A DNA stretch of 64,000 bases from Anthostomella pinea (lineage: Eukaryota > Ascomycota > Sordariomycetes > Xylariales > Xylariaceae). Shown here piece by piece: positions 1 to 12,173 of this stretch. The stretch is taken from contig CAUWAG010000018.1 of the NCBI GenBank assembly GCA_963556695.1, positions 3,100,001 to 3,164,000 of the forward strand, read 5' to 3'. The notes beneath the pieces are model-generated. The model was not told the origin of the DNA. It saw only the letters and a list, made by a program, of their open reading frames with translations, and made no database searches. The stretch's first letter is position 1, and every line of letters starts with the position of its first letter. The position numbers were made by a program, and so were the translations under genes.

Positions 1-1474
1 GCGATGACTGGGTGTCTTCCTAGATAGAAAACTAAACTTCAAAGATCATGTTTCCTATTGGGCCAAGAAAGCTAATAAGATAACAAATCACCTTTAAGGA
101 CTATGCAACACAGTCAAAGGACTTCTAATAAACTCAACCAAAAGGGCTGTGAAAGCTTGTGTTATTCCTATTCTTACACACGGCCTGGAGGCCTGGTACC
201 CAGGAATCAAGAAAGTTGAGAGCTTAGGTGGGACATCAGTATATTGTATTAAAGGGCTTCTTAGAATAATAGATGCCATACTATGAACGGCGATCAGGGC
301 TATCTTGCCAGTCTGGAAAACACACCCTGGACATATCCTATACTTTGAATCGCAGATTCCCCCAGCAGGAGTTCTTACAGAGTCAATAAGACGACGTTAC
401 GGCCTCTGACTAGAACGAATAGACCAGAGACACCCTCTTGTTAGCAGGCTCTAAATATAAGCTCGCAAGAATCCAATAAGGCTACAAAGGAGCTTCCAAC
501 TAGTCCCTGATTTTCAGAGACCAATACTTACCAGGCTATCATGGAAGAAGCCCCCAGTCCATAAAGACAAAAACAAAGAAATAGAGCTCTTCAAGCAATG
601 GTTACAGGAGAGAAACGTGAATACTGACCTTGTCATCTATTCAGATGGATCATAATTGGACGACCAAGGCACAACCCGCACTGGATGGGGTTATACCATC
701 AGGAAAGGCGGCACTACACAAGAAGTATACCGGGGAAAGGGCAGACTTCTCCAAACAGAAGTAATAGATACTAAAGTCCATGATGCTCTCCAAGGTTTTG
801 CAGCAGCCAGGGCAATTAGACTCGGAAAACAGCTATATGTCTGCCTGGACAACACGTCAGTAGTAGATGGGCTCAATGGGACTCCACCCGAGACATCACA
901 GAACATTTTTCTACGATCTCAAGAACTTGCCACAGCACACACTCCTGGAGTGACCGTCAAGTGGATTCCTGGACACAGAGATATTAATGGCAACAAAGCT
1001 GTCAACACACTAGCAAAAGAGGATGCCATGCTAGAAACAGACACGACAAACCTTCCTATAATCTCTTGGGTCAAGAGAGATCTCAAAAAAAAGGGCAAGA
1101 AAGAGTTCAACCAATGGTGGAAAGACTAATCAGAACCTAGGTATCAGAAAGTATACTTATATACAGTAACTAAAAGAGACCTTATATCTTTTAAGAGGAG
1201 TATTTTATACAGACTTCTAACGACCAGATTTAGACATGGTGACTTTGCCAGATACCATGAACGCTTTGGGCATACAGACTTGAATAATCACTGCAGCTGT
1301 GGTGAAAAGAAAACACCACAACACATTTTCTTTTGTAAGAGGCTGGGGAAAAACCGGCTGCTGCCTAGGTACTCGCCTAGGACAGCTTGTTTACAATACT
1401 TAGGGGAGAGGAGCACAGAATGGGCAAAATTCGTGGAGAAGAGCAAGTTCTTGTTGGATTCTGGGCTACGTTAG
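1..1474 (+). mobile_element. 3' part of a Tad-type LINE retrotransposon, degenerate (RT C-terminus, RNase H, zinc knuckle)
   Basis: One reading frame (codons starting at 2, 5, 8...) runs from the window edge to 1474 without a frameshift and translates as the end of a fungal non-LTR retrotransposon ORF2. It shows the end of the reverse transcriptase (LGVFLDRKLNFKDHV, AVKACVIPILTHGLEAWYPG, RAILPVWKTHPG), an RNase H domain from about 638 (YSDGS, DNTSVVDGLNG, VKWIPGHRDINGN), and a C-terminal C-x-C...H...C knuckle (CSCG...PQHIFFC). Eight in-frame stops interrupt it: 5-7, 95-97, 284-286, 407-409, 452-454, 458-460, 653-655 and 1127-1129. All are TAA or TGA, as expected from C-to-T change of CAA or CGA, or G-to-A change of TGG. 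The element is inactive, and its 5' part lies outside the window. Confidence 0.88.
656..1129 (+). pseudogene. RNase H domain of the LINE element (longest open piece)
   Basis: This is the longest uninterrupted piece of the retrotransposon frame, about 157 codons between the stops at 653-655 and 1127-1129. It holds most of an RNase H fold. The first catalytic Asp motif (YSDGS) lies just upstream, at 638-652, cut off by the TAA at 653. Inside are the DNTSVV region (second acidic residue) and the H-R-D-I-N-G-N motif near its end. The opening TTG codon is not a real start. RNase H would have degraded the RNA strand during target-primed reverse transcription. This piece cannot act alone. Confidence 0.75.
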
Positions 1475-1720
1475 CCCATCCATAGTCATCCTTCAGGATC
1501 ACCATCCCCATTTGTGACTCTGTCACATACGTGGCCAATATAAGGCCACGTATCCTTTCCTTTAGTATCTTGGATATATATAGGGCCATTCTGGCCGCTC
1601 CAGAGTAGCTGGAATTCCTCTCCTTAATAGAACACTTTGAAATCTAACAGTTCTTCTCATCAATCTGTCCCCAATAAATAGCTGTTCTTGAAGGACCAGA
1701 TAGATGATCCCAAAGTCATA
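1475..1720 (+). other. Probable 3' UTR of the LINE element
   Basis: No coding capacity is visible. The stretch follows directly on the last LINE codon and contains an AATAAA polyadenylation-like hexamer at 1673-1678. The exact 3' end of the element is not clear, because I see no poly(A) or simple-repeat tail and no target-site duplication can be assigned with the 5' end missing. Confidence 0.4.
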
Positions 1721-3031
1721 CCGCCGCAACAACGGGGATGGGCTCGTGAGCGGGACTGACTGCACTTATTATCTTGATACCTCCACAACCCTGCGATGCA
1801 GAGGCTCTGGGAGGCGTGGTTTGCACTACTGAGGAGCTACGCCCCACGTTAAATACAAAACAAACAAACATTGAAGAGAGGCGGCCTATAGCTACTTTGC
1901 AAGCTTCAAAATGAGCTACAAACTCTATAACGGATGATAATACGGCACCAAAGCATAGCATCGGGTTTGACTATGTGACAAGACGCCACCTGAAGGATGT
2001 AACGTCCCTTGACTTGATGAGTCTGTCCATAATCCGAATAACTGTTGGGTGGAATGGGAGTACGGAAGCAACGCAGCACTCGGAACGATACGTCCATACG
2101 CTGGGGCTTCTTGACAATCTCTTGAAATTCTGTCGAGCGATGCTCCGCGGACATTCGTCAACTTATAAGTCCATACAAATCCCCGTATGAAACAAATGCT
2201 TCAGGCCAGCGTTCAGAAGTGACCGACTTACCAGGAGTCAGCCAGAGAAACGAGTAAGCGAAAAGTCAATCGACACAACATAAATACTGGAAAGCTCCTG
2301 GTACCAGGTGATTCAAATCATTAAGTTTGTCCGAGAGTGACTCCGGAGACTATGGTCATTGGTGGGTGATAAGCCCAAGACTTCTAGGTAGTCTTACACC
2401 CGCCCTCGTCTCAGCCCCTGAAGTCATGGATTGACGTATGAAATCTACATCCATCTCATATCCATAACAAATCCAGGAAAGGAGAGTCTCATTGTAAATC
2501 ACGAATGTGTGAACTTGGTGCGATGACACTCGGGGGGGGGGGGAAGGGGTTGTCTACTAAAGCCACAAAGTACCCCAGTCACCAGCCACAAGGATAGCTT
2601 CAGCCACACCCCCACCAGTACCTGGCTGGAGCCTCAATCTGACATCCATGATACGTCACAGCTTGGGACATTGGAATTCCCTCAAGCATGCCTTTCCAGC
2701 TTCACAACCCTGATGCTAGAAGGCTGCCTTTCTATTAGGCTACAGCTCGAGCTGAAGCACATGCAGCCTTCCCAAATGCCCTAGACCTAGACTCTACGTT
2801 GACCGCAAAATCTCGAAGCGCACACCCGTCGTCCAACCTCCCCACGCGATGAACACCTAACCAACCCAACGAGCAGACAGTCGTAGTCCTACACACGCAT
2901 CCAGTAATCCACCAGCCAAATCAACCACCTACGCACCTCGCACGCGCCGCCTAAGTCCAACAAGACGTCAGAACCGCTTTCCCTCCTCTTCTCCTCCCTC
3001 CCCAGTACCAGTACCAACAAACCAGCCAAGA
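1721..3031. other. Intergenic, no gene recognised
   Basis: Only short overlapping open frames with no family resemblance are present. There is a run of 12 G at 2532-2543. The last 250 bases become C-rich (many CCAACC and CACCACC runs), as is common in leaders of fungal genes, and probably form the promoter and 5' UTR of the membrane-protein gene that starts at 3032. Confidence 0.5.
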
Positions 3032-3904
3032 ATGGACCTCAAAACCGCAACCACGCGCCTCCGCCGCACCTTCGCCTACCCAACCGACACCACCACGCCC
3101 TCGTCCTCGCCCTCCCCCTCCATCGCCGACGTCGCGCTCGACGAGCAAGAGCAAGAAGAGCTGATCCACGCGCTAGCTCAACAAAACGCCTCGCGCAACG
3201 CTCAGTTCCGCCTCATACTCCTCGCACTCCCCGTACTATCAGCCCTACCCTACATAATCACCCTGTCCAGTCTCGTTTTCTCTCCTCGTCGAAGTAGTGG
3301 GAGTGGCGGCGGCGGAGATGCTCCAAAGAGAACGGCACTGAATTTTTACATCGCCCTCCTCGCCCTGTCCAGTTTAGGTGTTACGGCCTGGACGCTGTGG
3401 TCGCTGCCGCCGGGCGTGACGGGTATCCGGGCGCTGGACGCGTGGGTCGCTGGTAGTAAGAGGGGGAGCAACGGCAACGGCGATATACACGGCGGCAATG
3501 GTGATACAAGCAGCGACAGCTATGGCTACAACAGCATCAGTAGCGGTAGCGGTAGTGCGGTAGGAGGAGGAAGAAACGACACCACAACAACAGCTGCCCT
3601 GGGCCCACTAGGCGCCAACGCCCAGCGCCGCCGGCGCAGCAGCTTCTCGTTCTGGGCGCAGCACCGGTCGCCGCTGGAGCAGTACCTGCCGTTCCTGAAC
3701 ATGGGCCTGTGCGCCGTGCTGGTCGTGACGGGCGTGCTGTCATCGGGTGCTTCGTCCGTGGCGGCGGACCACTGGGGACACGTCGGGCTGGGGAACCTGC
3801 CGGCGATCGTCTATGTCGTTGTGCTGGTGGCCAAGATGGTCATGGGCAGTGTGGACCCGGAAAGGGAGCTCGTGGCTCTGCGTTACGAGTTTAAAGGGGC
3901 TTGA
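3032..3904 (+). CDS. Conserved-looking fungal membrane protein, four predicted TM segments
   Basis: Single-exon gene of 290 codons. The N-terminus is polar and Ser/Thr/Pro-rich (residues 1-55). It is followed by hydrophobic segments at about 61-84 (LILLALPVLSALPYIITL) and 103-126 (FYIALLALSSLGVTAWTLW). Then comes a long, low-complexity Gly/Ser/Asn loop (about 140-200, repeats of GGN, SGSG and TTTT), and two more hydrophobic segments at about 222-242 and 254-274. It ends in VDPERELVALRYEFKGA, a charged tail that looks conserved rather than random. The start is the first ATG after a C-rich leader (CAAGAATGG). I do not recognise a named family. An integral membrane protein of the secretory pathway, ER or vacuole is the most that can be inferred. 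Confidence 0.72.
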   Translation: MDLKTATTRLRRTFAYPTDTTTPSSSPSPSIADVALDEQEQEELIHALAQQNASRNAQFRLILLALPVLSALPYIITLSSLVFSPRRSSGSGGGGDAPKRTALNFYIALLALSSLGVTAWTLWSLPPGVTGIRALDAWVAGSKRGSNGNGDIHGGNGDTSSDSYGYNSISSGSGSAVGGGRNDTTTTAALGPLGANAQRRRRSSFSFWAQHRSPLEQYLPFLNMGLCAVLVVTGVLSSGASSVAADHWGHVGLGNLPAIVYVVVLVAKMVMGSVDPERELVALRYEFKGA

Positions 3905-4171
3905 GGAGGTGTATAGTTGAACGACAGTTCTTATGAGTCTACGATACCCTTGTCTATCATTCTACCGGATAGGCCCAATAATGAAGACACGAGTCCAATT
4001 CCGTGGCAGCTGAATGCGTCAGGTCGTGCAAAGACATCTATCAGACCCGCTCACATGCCCCCAGTGAACAAGCTCTAACACTGGAAAGTTTGATTCCTAT
4101 GGGCTCTGAAGCCATGTTCCCGTGACTCAGATAGATACCGGATGCAACATCTTGGTGAATTATGAATCTAC

Positions 4172-7100
4172 CTATACACCTATAGACTCATTAAAGCGCA
4201 GGACACCATTACTCTTAAGCAGTCCATCGACGCCTTTAGGCATGCGTGGGAAGGGATCCGCGAGCCGCGGCTCTTCCACTCGCTCGGCTGACTTGTCAAT
4301 GACGAGTGCCAGTCCATTCGACTTGATCGCGTCCACGAGGGCTGGAACCATTTCCTGCGCATGATCTGTTAGCCATTGCACCACTATGACTTATCATAGG
4401 TAAAAGGAAACCTGAGGTCGCCACTTACCAGAAGCCGAGAACAACATATCAGGCCCATGAAGTTATTGTTCTGTGCTATCCTCACAACCTCCTTGACGGA
4501 GAACGTCCTCCGGCCACTACTCTGAATGACATTCGGTGCAGGCATGACCTCTGCTCGTCCAAGGTCATTGCACAGGAAGACGGGGAAGTTGGGTTGTTTC
4601 CAGTTCAGCGTAGTGCAAAGCGTGGGGTTGTAGGAGCTGAAGACAACCGATCGGACCGTGTCAGGAGCCGACATCCTCCGAGCCCGCTGCTCTCTTGCGT
4701 GGTCAAACACGACTGTCAGCATAGCATCAAGGAAGCTGTTGACATTCACCGTTGGTCCTAGCCCGAGCATCCTTTCTTCGTCTTCAGACGGGTAGATGAT
4801 CTGTAGGTTGACATGCATCGAAGAGGGCAAGATAGACAGGGCCTGTTCTAGAGAGATGCCTGCTGTGGACAAAACTCGATGGACCTCGGCGATGTTCTCC
4901 AGACCCTGTTGGGGCACTGACGCAAGCTGTACACGACTTGGGCTGGCGGCCGTGACAGTTGTGAACTGGTCATAAGACAATCGCGAGACCGGTATGTCGA
5001 CACCACCACACTGTATCATCCACCGTGGCCATAGGACGGGAATACCGTCGCTGGTGTGTTGGACGTACACCTGCACGAAGTCACCAGACAAACTCGAGCC
5101 GGTGACAAACATGTTTGGATTTTGGTCAAGTTGGCTGGTCGCCTTCCAGTAGGTCTCAAAGTCTGTAATTTCCAGTGGTGCCCCCTGGAATGGCTTGATG
5201 ACTTGAGTATTGAAGGTGATTTGGCCTATCGCCCGGAGCCGAGGATCAAATAACGGGAGGCAGCATCGCCCCGAGCTACTCAGCGAAGCTCGGAAAGTAT
5301 TTGGAAGAGCAACCGTTTTCGCGATAATCTTCGCGCCGTATGTCGGGAAGACATCAAAATCGAGGGTGAATGTGTCGAGATTATCGATCTGGAAAGACAC
5401 GAGTCGTGTATCCTCTTGGAAGGGCAGCATTATGTTTTTAGGTATGAGGTCGGAAAGCTTGGAGGAAATGGTAAGCCGCGAGGCAGGGTATTTGCTGTCG
5501 TGGAAGAATACCAGAGGCTGGTTTCCGTCTCCCTCAAAGCTGATCTGGACAACAGTCTTCGTATCCAGAAAGTTATGACCATACCGCCGCAGAGGTATGA
5601 TAGGTGGAGGTAGTTCGAGTACTGGAATGGCGTCGGCATCCAGTGACATGGGATCAGGCGCGCTTCCACTGCCCAGTGGCGTCAAGAGAGACCCAGAGGG
5701 TTGCGGCACGAAGGGGCTTGCAGTCTTGTCTCGTTGACATGGCGTAAGTAACTGCATACATGCTAGATGCCCTTCCCAAGCAGCATAGTACATGGCAGGG
5801 AGATCTTTCTCGTCGACGATGGTCGGGTCGACACCCACGTTGAGCAGTTCTTGCAGGCAAGGCACGTTGCCCTCGCTTGCAGCATGAACCAGGGGTGTCC
5901 ATCCATACAGCTTATCTACTTGGTCCAAGTCGGCACCATATTGCTGCAGTAGACGAAGTAACCGTGGTGTCTGGCCCGAACGGGCTACGAGATGCTGTGG
6001 GTACAGTCCTTCGGCATCGGGGAGTATCTGCGCGCCATGCTGCAGCAAGAGCTCCACGATCTCAACTGATCCGTGTTCGCAGGCCAGATTAAGGGGTATA
6101 TGGTCTGTTTCCGACACGGGATCCGACCGAGATGACGTCGCTAGAAGCCGCTTTACGCACGCGAGGTGACCATGTATGATTGCGTGGATCAGGGGGGTGA
6201 AGTTGTCGTGGTCGATCAGGTCGATCGTAGTAGGATTAGCTGCACACCTACTTAGCGAGAACAGCAACAGTTGCGACCGGAACACGCACCTTGAAGTAGA
6301 GCCTCGAGCATGTCTAGCCGCCCATGCATGCTTGCATAATGCAGCGGCACCCGGCCGTAGACGTCTGTTCTGTTGACAGCGACCCCTCCAGAAAGGCCGA
6401 CGCCCAGGACGAAGGAATTGCCGTAGATAGTCGCCTGGTGGAGACAATTTCGCTCGTTAATGTCATCTTCAGACCGGATGTCAACGAGCCCCGTCGCCAA
6501 CAAGACCTCGAGGGATGCTTGGGGCGCCTCGTGGATTGCAGCTAGAAAGGTGCGGGTCACTCTTTCCATCAGTGAGATGTTCATTGTTGCCGGTGAGCTC
6601 GACGCAGCTTGCATTCTTGCGAGAAGGTCCCGTAGGGAGTCCAGGTTGCCGGTGATGGCGATATCCAGCAACAGACTATCTGCATCGCCTTCGTCGGTTC
6701 CGAGCAAGTGTTGACTGCTGACCATATGTTCTGTCCGGGTTTCAAACGTGACATGGTCGCCATCAGCCCAGGCACCTAGCTCTTGCAGACTCGTCGTAGC
6801 CTGATCAGAGAGCTCGCTGATGACTGGGGCATTAAAGAATGGCTGGACCTCTACAGCCCGTGAGAGGTATAGTTCTTTCGTCTTGGACTTGGACGTTTTA
6901 TCCCATTTCTTCAGAATTTTGGAGAAGGCAGTTCCGTTGATCTCGATGAATTGTTGGAGTTTGTTCAGGTCGTTGGCGAATTGTTGAAACCCCTCCTCCA
7001 GGGTGGTGAACTTGGCAGATCGTCTGGAAACACCCTGGCGCGATTGCAGGACCTTCTTCTTGTCCAGCAATGTTTTGAGCCGAATTTTGAGCTAGAATGG

Positions 7101-7765
7101 GTGTCAACAACGTGTCGCAGGTAGTTGAGCTTGCAAATCAGTGTGTCCACCTACCTCGGCCTCCTTTTGCAGGTAGAAGGCATTGACCTTCTCAAGCTCC
7201 CGCTCCTGTAGTGTGTCAGCAACACTCCGAGCGCTAATCGGCATTGCACTCTAATCGTAGAAGAGGGTAGTCAGGTACTATCGTACCAATTGGAAGAAGA
7301 ACTTTGCTTTGTTTGCCTGCAGAGCAACCTGGGTGTCTACCGGTGTAGGAGGATATTGATGGTCATTCAGGGCGCTCAATGTCGGGGTAGCAGAGAGTTT
7401 CTTGATGAGCTATTGGCTGCGTGTTAGTGGTACGAATCCGATCTCTACCGTGAAAAGAACCCCGTTGGCAGCGCAGGAACCAAATGCTAGCCCTTTTGTT
7501 GAGTATTGACTTTGCTATTTATTCAGGCCTGTAGGGCAAGGATACGTCCGGGGCACGTGGGCCGGAGAACGGATGGGATACGCACCTTTTTGAGCGCCTT
7601 GTAATTCACAAAACTGGCGGCATATTCAGGAACCTCAAGCTGGCGCTTCTGTATCTGTTTGCCGAACTTCCTGGGCGGGCATCAGCGAGTCCTCCAGCGA
7701 AGTCACTAAACAAGTAACAGTCCATGGGATGGTGATGGTTCCTGGCAGACGTTCTAAACTTACAT
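4172..7765 (-). CDS. nuc-2: SPX-ankyrin-GDPD phosphate-signalling regulator (NUC-2 / PHO81 family)
   Basis: Seven exons are proposed: 7765-7764, 7670-7586, 7409-7287, 7205-7155, 7091-6290, 6239-4429 and 4354-4172 (3057 nt, 1018 aa, close to the roughly 1,060 aa of Neurospora NUC-2). The first intron splits the ATG (AT|G). The N-terminus KFGKQIQKRQLEVPEYAASF begins an SPX domain that runs to about residue 190. Ankyrin repeats follow from about 330 to 510 (VPLHYASMHGRLDMLEALL, FTPLIHAIIHGHLACVKRLL, TPLVHAASEGNVPCLQELL). The C-terminal third is GDPD-like and carries the family signatures SSYNPTLCTTLNWKQPNFP and LLEMVPALVDAIKSNGLALV, the latter made by the last splice. In Neurospora and yeast this protein inhibits the PHO85-PHO80 (PGOV-PREG) kinase under phosphate starvation and so frees the NUC-1/PHO4 activator. 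That role is inferred from the family. SPX domains bind inositol pyrophosphates. Confidence 0.9.
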
Positions 7766-10336
7766 TATGCAACGTAGGGGCCAGCAGCGGGCCTTTAAGA
7801 CTGCTCACTTTATGGGCGGGCTCGAAGGTTGAGAAGAGGTCTTTCGAAAGAGGCTTTCGGGACTGCTGTCTGCCGTGTGCGACCAGATGCAGGGAAGCGG
7901 TGATACGAAGAAAAGGGGAGGGAGGACCAGGCGTGTACAGACGGTACGGAGGGGTCTCTCTATAATTAAGGGCTTAGGACGCTCTCGGTATCTATTCTGG
8001 GTCATATGGTCATCTATGAGACTGCGGGAGCCTGGAAGGGCACAGGGAAGAGGAGAGTTCTGTGAAGACCAAGGCACGCAGCATCTGCTCTCGGTCAGCC
8101 AAGCTCAGTGGCGATCAATGTTGCAGGAGTTGGTGAGGCGGATTACCTGAAGAGGGGTTCCGAAAGGCTCGAGCTGGCTGCACATGAGTTCGGCCAGAAT
8201 GCGGCGTTCTAGGAAATGACAGCGCGAACGGCTGGGTTGCAGAATGTTCGTGTTGGCACAACCGGTGAGAATGTCGTGTACCGTACCTCTCTCAGTGCAA
8301 GTGACGATGGAAGGTCACGTTCACAACGCCTCGGTCTTGGTGTCTCTCGCTGTGCGAAGCTGGCGCAGTTAGGTAATATGCTGCATCAAAAAGCCGAAGT
8401 ATTGGGCGGAAAGACGGGCTGCAACTGAAGCATTACGGCAGCGGTGGGGGTCAATGGGGGTGAGATGGTGACAAGGGCTCGGATTGGTATGTATGTAAGG
8501 TAGCTCGAGATGCATGCAGCGGCTGATGAACCCGATCAAATAGCAGGACGTGCAGATCCTGACAAGTTTGGGAAGTGAGCTGGACGCTGAAGGATGTGAA
8601 TGTTAGAGGGAAGAATGGGGATGAGGATGAGAACGAGGATGAGGATCAAGTTGTGTTCACGGCTACCATTCTGGGATAGGAGTGTGGTGGTTCATCAAGG
8701 ACCCAGACCCAGACGATCGAGGCACGCGAGGCCAGGAGGGGTCGATGAAAGTGCATGTGGGATGTGAGCTGTGGTCAAAGCTGCAAAGTACCTTACAGGA
8801 TAAAACTGGGGACGAGACCCAGTCGAGCTTCCACCCCAATTGTCTCCTGTCCACATGCAGTCGGCACAACTTCACCCCTTTGCAGGTCCGGACCGGGACA
8901 CCAGGCGATGTTGGGATGGGACAGATGGAAACTAGAGGATGTCATATGACAGGCTTGTCTGACAACACAAATGCCTCTTCAGAGACTGTGAATTTGGGAG
9001 GTCGAAAAGCTTTTGAGTCTTTTGACCATGTTCATTGTTCAACGTTGTTGGATCGCCCAGGATATGTCGGGTTGTGGGGTTGGGCTAGCGCCAAGGCAAA
9101 GCCATTCCCGCTATCACATATCAGGAATGGGCATGTCTGGTTGACATGTGTTGTTTACTTATCATTTTCAAGCAACATATCTCTCCTGTCAATGAGAGTC
9201 ATCCATTCAAGACGATATACGACATCTTGTATTTAGAAATGCTTCAAGTATACACACATGTGTACAGGTAGGAGGAGCAGCTGTTGGTCGTGGAGGGGCA
9301 GGCGGGGGGACTATTGTCTATTACTTCCTTTTCCCCAAGCATTTACAACAGTGAATGGCCAATGAGCGTTCAGCTACTTACCTCGTGGCCTTACAAATTC
9401 GAATTTCGACCCGCATTTGATGCACGAGGCTGAATGGATCTGGTAGTGGGGTACATGTATCAAGACAGGTTCAGACTCCAGTAACATCAATTACCACCTG
9501 CATGAATCAGATCCTTCAAGGGTTTCTGGAATTCACTACGTAGTACGTAATGATTTATCGGGTTCCCACCCATCTTTTAGTGGTCCTCGAGACGGGCTGT
9601 CTGGGGTCGGTGACTACCGGTCTTCATCCCCGATCTTCCTACCGGTGAATCCCCGATGTTCTGCCCGATGGTAAAGTTTCACAACCTCTTCCACAACTAC
9701 TTCTTGACTTCAGGTATGCGGTGGTGATCTGGTACTCATCTATTGTCTCTAGGTGGTATCGTTTACAAGACTTTCCGATTGGAAGTCAGAGAATGGTGTT
9801 CTACACCGCGAGCCTCGTCTGATACCCTCTCGCTTCATTACAACTTCGTCCCTATCCGTGCGTGGAATTGCAAGTCGTGAAGGCCTCATGGTCCTATCCG
9901 TGGCAGGCACCACCTTAGTCTCTCCTTCAGTGGCGCGTTCGAGGCTACATGAGATCGTGGCTTTACAGTCCACCTGCCACACCCCTGAACCCCCATTTGC
10001 CCAACGTCATATTGCTCGAACACTCCCTCCTGTGGTCAGTTCTGCTGACGAACCCTGCTATGAAGACATACGGGTTGGAGTATTGCTCCTGCAAAGACAC
10101 GTCAATCTATCATGCGCGTCCACAGCAAGACTGCGAAGTAGCCGGTAAGCCCAACGCCAGTCTCGGTACCAATCCCGACACCGAAGACCTTGATCAAGAT
10201 ATTCGCGGTGTACTTACCTGCTGCTTCAGCGTCGTTCGCCATAAGGAGGGGCTCATCCGAACAGGCAAATCGCCAAGAAGCACGCCCTCGAATATTCAGA
10301 AATTTGGTTGAGGGGAGTGTGGAGACTTCTAAGGGT
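7766..10336. other. Long intergenic region, probable nuc-2 promoter and leader
   Basis: About 2.6 kb between the start of the phosphate regulator and the 3' end of the DUF7580-like pseudogene. It contains open frames of up to 184 codons (8682-9236, 9753-10148, 9949-10311), but their translations are rich in rare residues, lack any motif and overlap each other. I treat them as chance. A partial reversed copy of the dispersed 34-nt motif lies at 10321-10338, at the far end. Confidence 0.45.
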
Positions 10337-10338
10337 TC
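10321..10338 (-). repeat. Partial, inverted copy of the dispersed 34-nt motif
   Basis: GGAGACTTCTAAGGGTTC matches the reverse complement of the middle of the 34-nt motif at 17 of 18 bases. The outer parts are not conserved. It overlaps the stop of the DUF7580-like pseudogene. Confidence 0.35.
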
Positions 10339-12173
10339 ACAATGTCAAGCAGGAAACAGGCTGCATCGCGAACGTCGCCTGAACAGGCGCGACCACCCCG
10401 CTGAAAAAATGCCGCCTGAAGGCCTGGAAGTCAAAGGTTTTCGTCACGTCGCGGCCGGGGAACTCGCAGCGCAAGCACCGCTGCACGGCATATCCGTATG
10501 AATTACCGGCATCGAGGTAGATCCTGTCTAACTGGCGGTCTGCGATCTCGAAGTCGTCAACGATCGAGGATGGAAGGTCAGTCGACGACGAATGGCTGGC
10601 GGCCTGGCTCTCACGACGTATCTCTTCGAAGGTCTTATTCAGGCACAGCTCGATGAGGAAGATCCCCAGGGCGAAGAGGATCTTGTTGCGGATTTGGCTA
10701 CTTTGGTATCTCTCCGACTCCGAAGCTGCGGCCAACTTGGGTGGATCATTCCGTTGCAGTTGATGGTCTGTAGTAGCGGTCACTGCTGCTGCTTTGAAGA
10801 TGTATGAAACAGTTGGATGTTTGTCGGCGAGGATCTTGGTTGGCCCCTTTTCTTCGATGAGAAGCTGAGCTGGTCTTTCCCGCCCCAGTTCGAGTCGCTG
10901 ATCCATGGTGATCCGCACAGGCAGAGGAGCCCCCATGCTGTTGCTGCTGTGAGCGAAAACCGTTGCCGCCTTGACAATGCCAAAGTCTTCTGGTCTGCCA
11001 GGATTGATGCAACAGTCATTGACTGAACAGGTCCTCGCCCCAGGCGCTTAGAGTCCAGTGCGAATTGGATATCTTTATCCTCGACGCTCGGTAAGGTACC
11101 CCTCTGCTCTGCCTGGATGTTGTTGACGTGTGAGCATAAACAAGATATCTGTTGAGAAACGTCGACGGGAACGTCGACAGGATCAAGGCTTGGAGGAGCT
11201 GTACGAGTCACGGGTAGTCAGCACGCGCTTGCAGTCTTCGGAGTCCAAACAGCTCGCAAAGGCTTCTGGCTTACCTGATTTCCCGTTCAACGTCAGGTTG
11301 AGAAGCTCTAAGTCGAGAGACCTCAAGTTGTCTTTCCACTCCTCCTTCCACTTTGTGATTCGAGAGTGAAGTCCGCTGAGCCAAAGGAGGTGGGGCCAGC
11401 GTTTTCACTCCTGCAGCAGATTTCTGTGACGTTTCCTCCATTTTCACGGAGATGTGACACCATCTGCTGTGAGGGCCCGACGTCGGCAGAAGCAGTCCGA
11501 AAGAGTCTGACGTTGGGACCTTCTCATCATGCCAGTTCAGCTGGAGTCGCCCATCATGGCCCTCCTTGCATGTACACTCCCATGATTTGGCGAGTGCATC
11601 GTGGAAGATCCTGGCATTGCGTCGTACTGTGTCACAGTGCTTTGGGTTGGATCTTGCTTGGATCTCTTCGACGAGCGGATCAGACTCGTCTGAAACTACC
11701 TCCGCCTTCTCGAAGACATTCTTCAGCGAGGTATTCCAGTACTGCAACTCATCCACGAGCTGCTGTCGTTCCCGTCGTCCGAAGCTGCGTTTGACTCGTC
11801 GCCACTCCCAGTTGGCCCGCTCGGGCGAGCTGGCCGCCCAATACGGTTTGCCGCTGGAATCGACGTCTAGCTTCACGATTAGCTTCGTGACAACCTGTTC
11901 CATGCGGCCAATGATTTCCAGGAAGTCGCTAGACTTCTGAGGGAACAACTCTTTCAAGTGTTCTTCGAGTTCTCTCGCAGATGGTTTGACGAGCCCGATA
12001 TTCCGGAGAGTCATGTCGAGCTGCTCCTGCTGTATGGATACATTCATGCGAATGGTGGTCAGGGTCGATTTGTATTTTCAGTAGTCTTTCGCTGGATCCA
12101 GACACCTTTTGTAGTTGTCAAGGGCATAAAGCACCAAAGGGATACCCCCAAGGACGACGCCCGCTACCTCCAT
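10337..12173 (-). pseudogene. DUF7580-like fungal protein, broken by a nonsense codon and a frameshift
   Basis: The start codon at 12173-12171 opens MEVAGVVLGGIPLVLYALDN, the typical N-terminus of a large fungal family related to STAND/NLR accessory proteins, with a helical domain (IRMNVSIQQEQLDMTLRNIG). A TGA at 12080-12078 stands where relatives have Trp (DY*KY), a single G-to-A change. The frame then stays open to about 11271. The C-terminal domain is recognisable in two other frames: ISCLCSHV...LALSRRQRFSLTAA...SPWIS (11211 to about 10861) and ILADKHPTVSYIF...LFALGIFLIELC...AVQRCLR (about 10860 to 10337). A one-base deletion near 10861 would explain the second shift. The change near 11200-11300 may be an intron (gtaag near 11278, acceptor near 11150) or another lesion. 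The DUF7580 assignment is from memory of the family pattern, and no function is known. Confidence 0.68.

Noticed and set aside
7554..7559. CACGTG (PHO4/NUC-1-type site) in an intron of the NUC-2 gene, suggesting phosphate feedback
   Set aside because: The same hexamer occurs at several unrelated places in the window, so its presence in one intron is not informative.
8682..10311. Open frames of 184, 131 and 120 codons upstream of the phosphate regulator
   Set aside because: They overlap, have no motif or splice logic and unusual composition (much Cys, Trp, His, Arg). They look like chance frames in a non-coding region.
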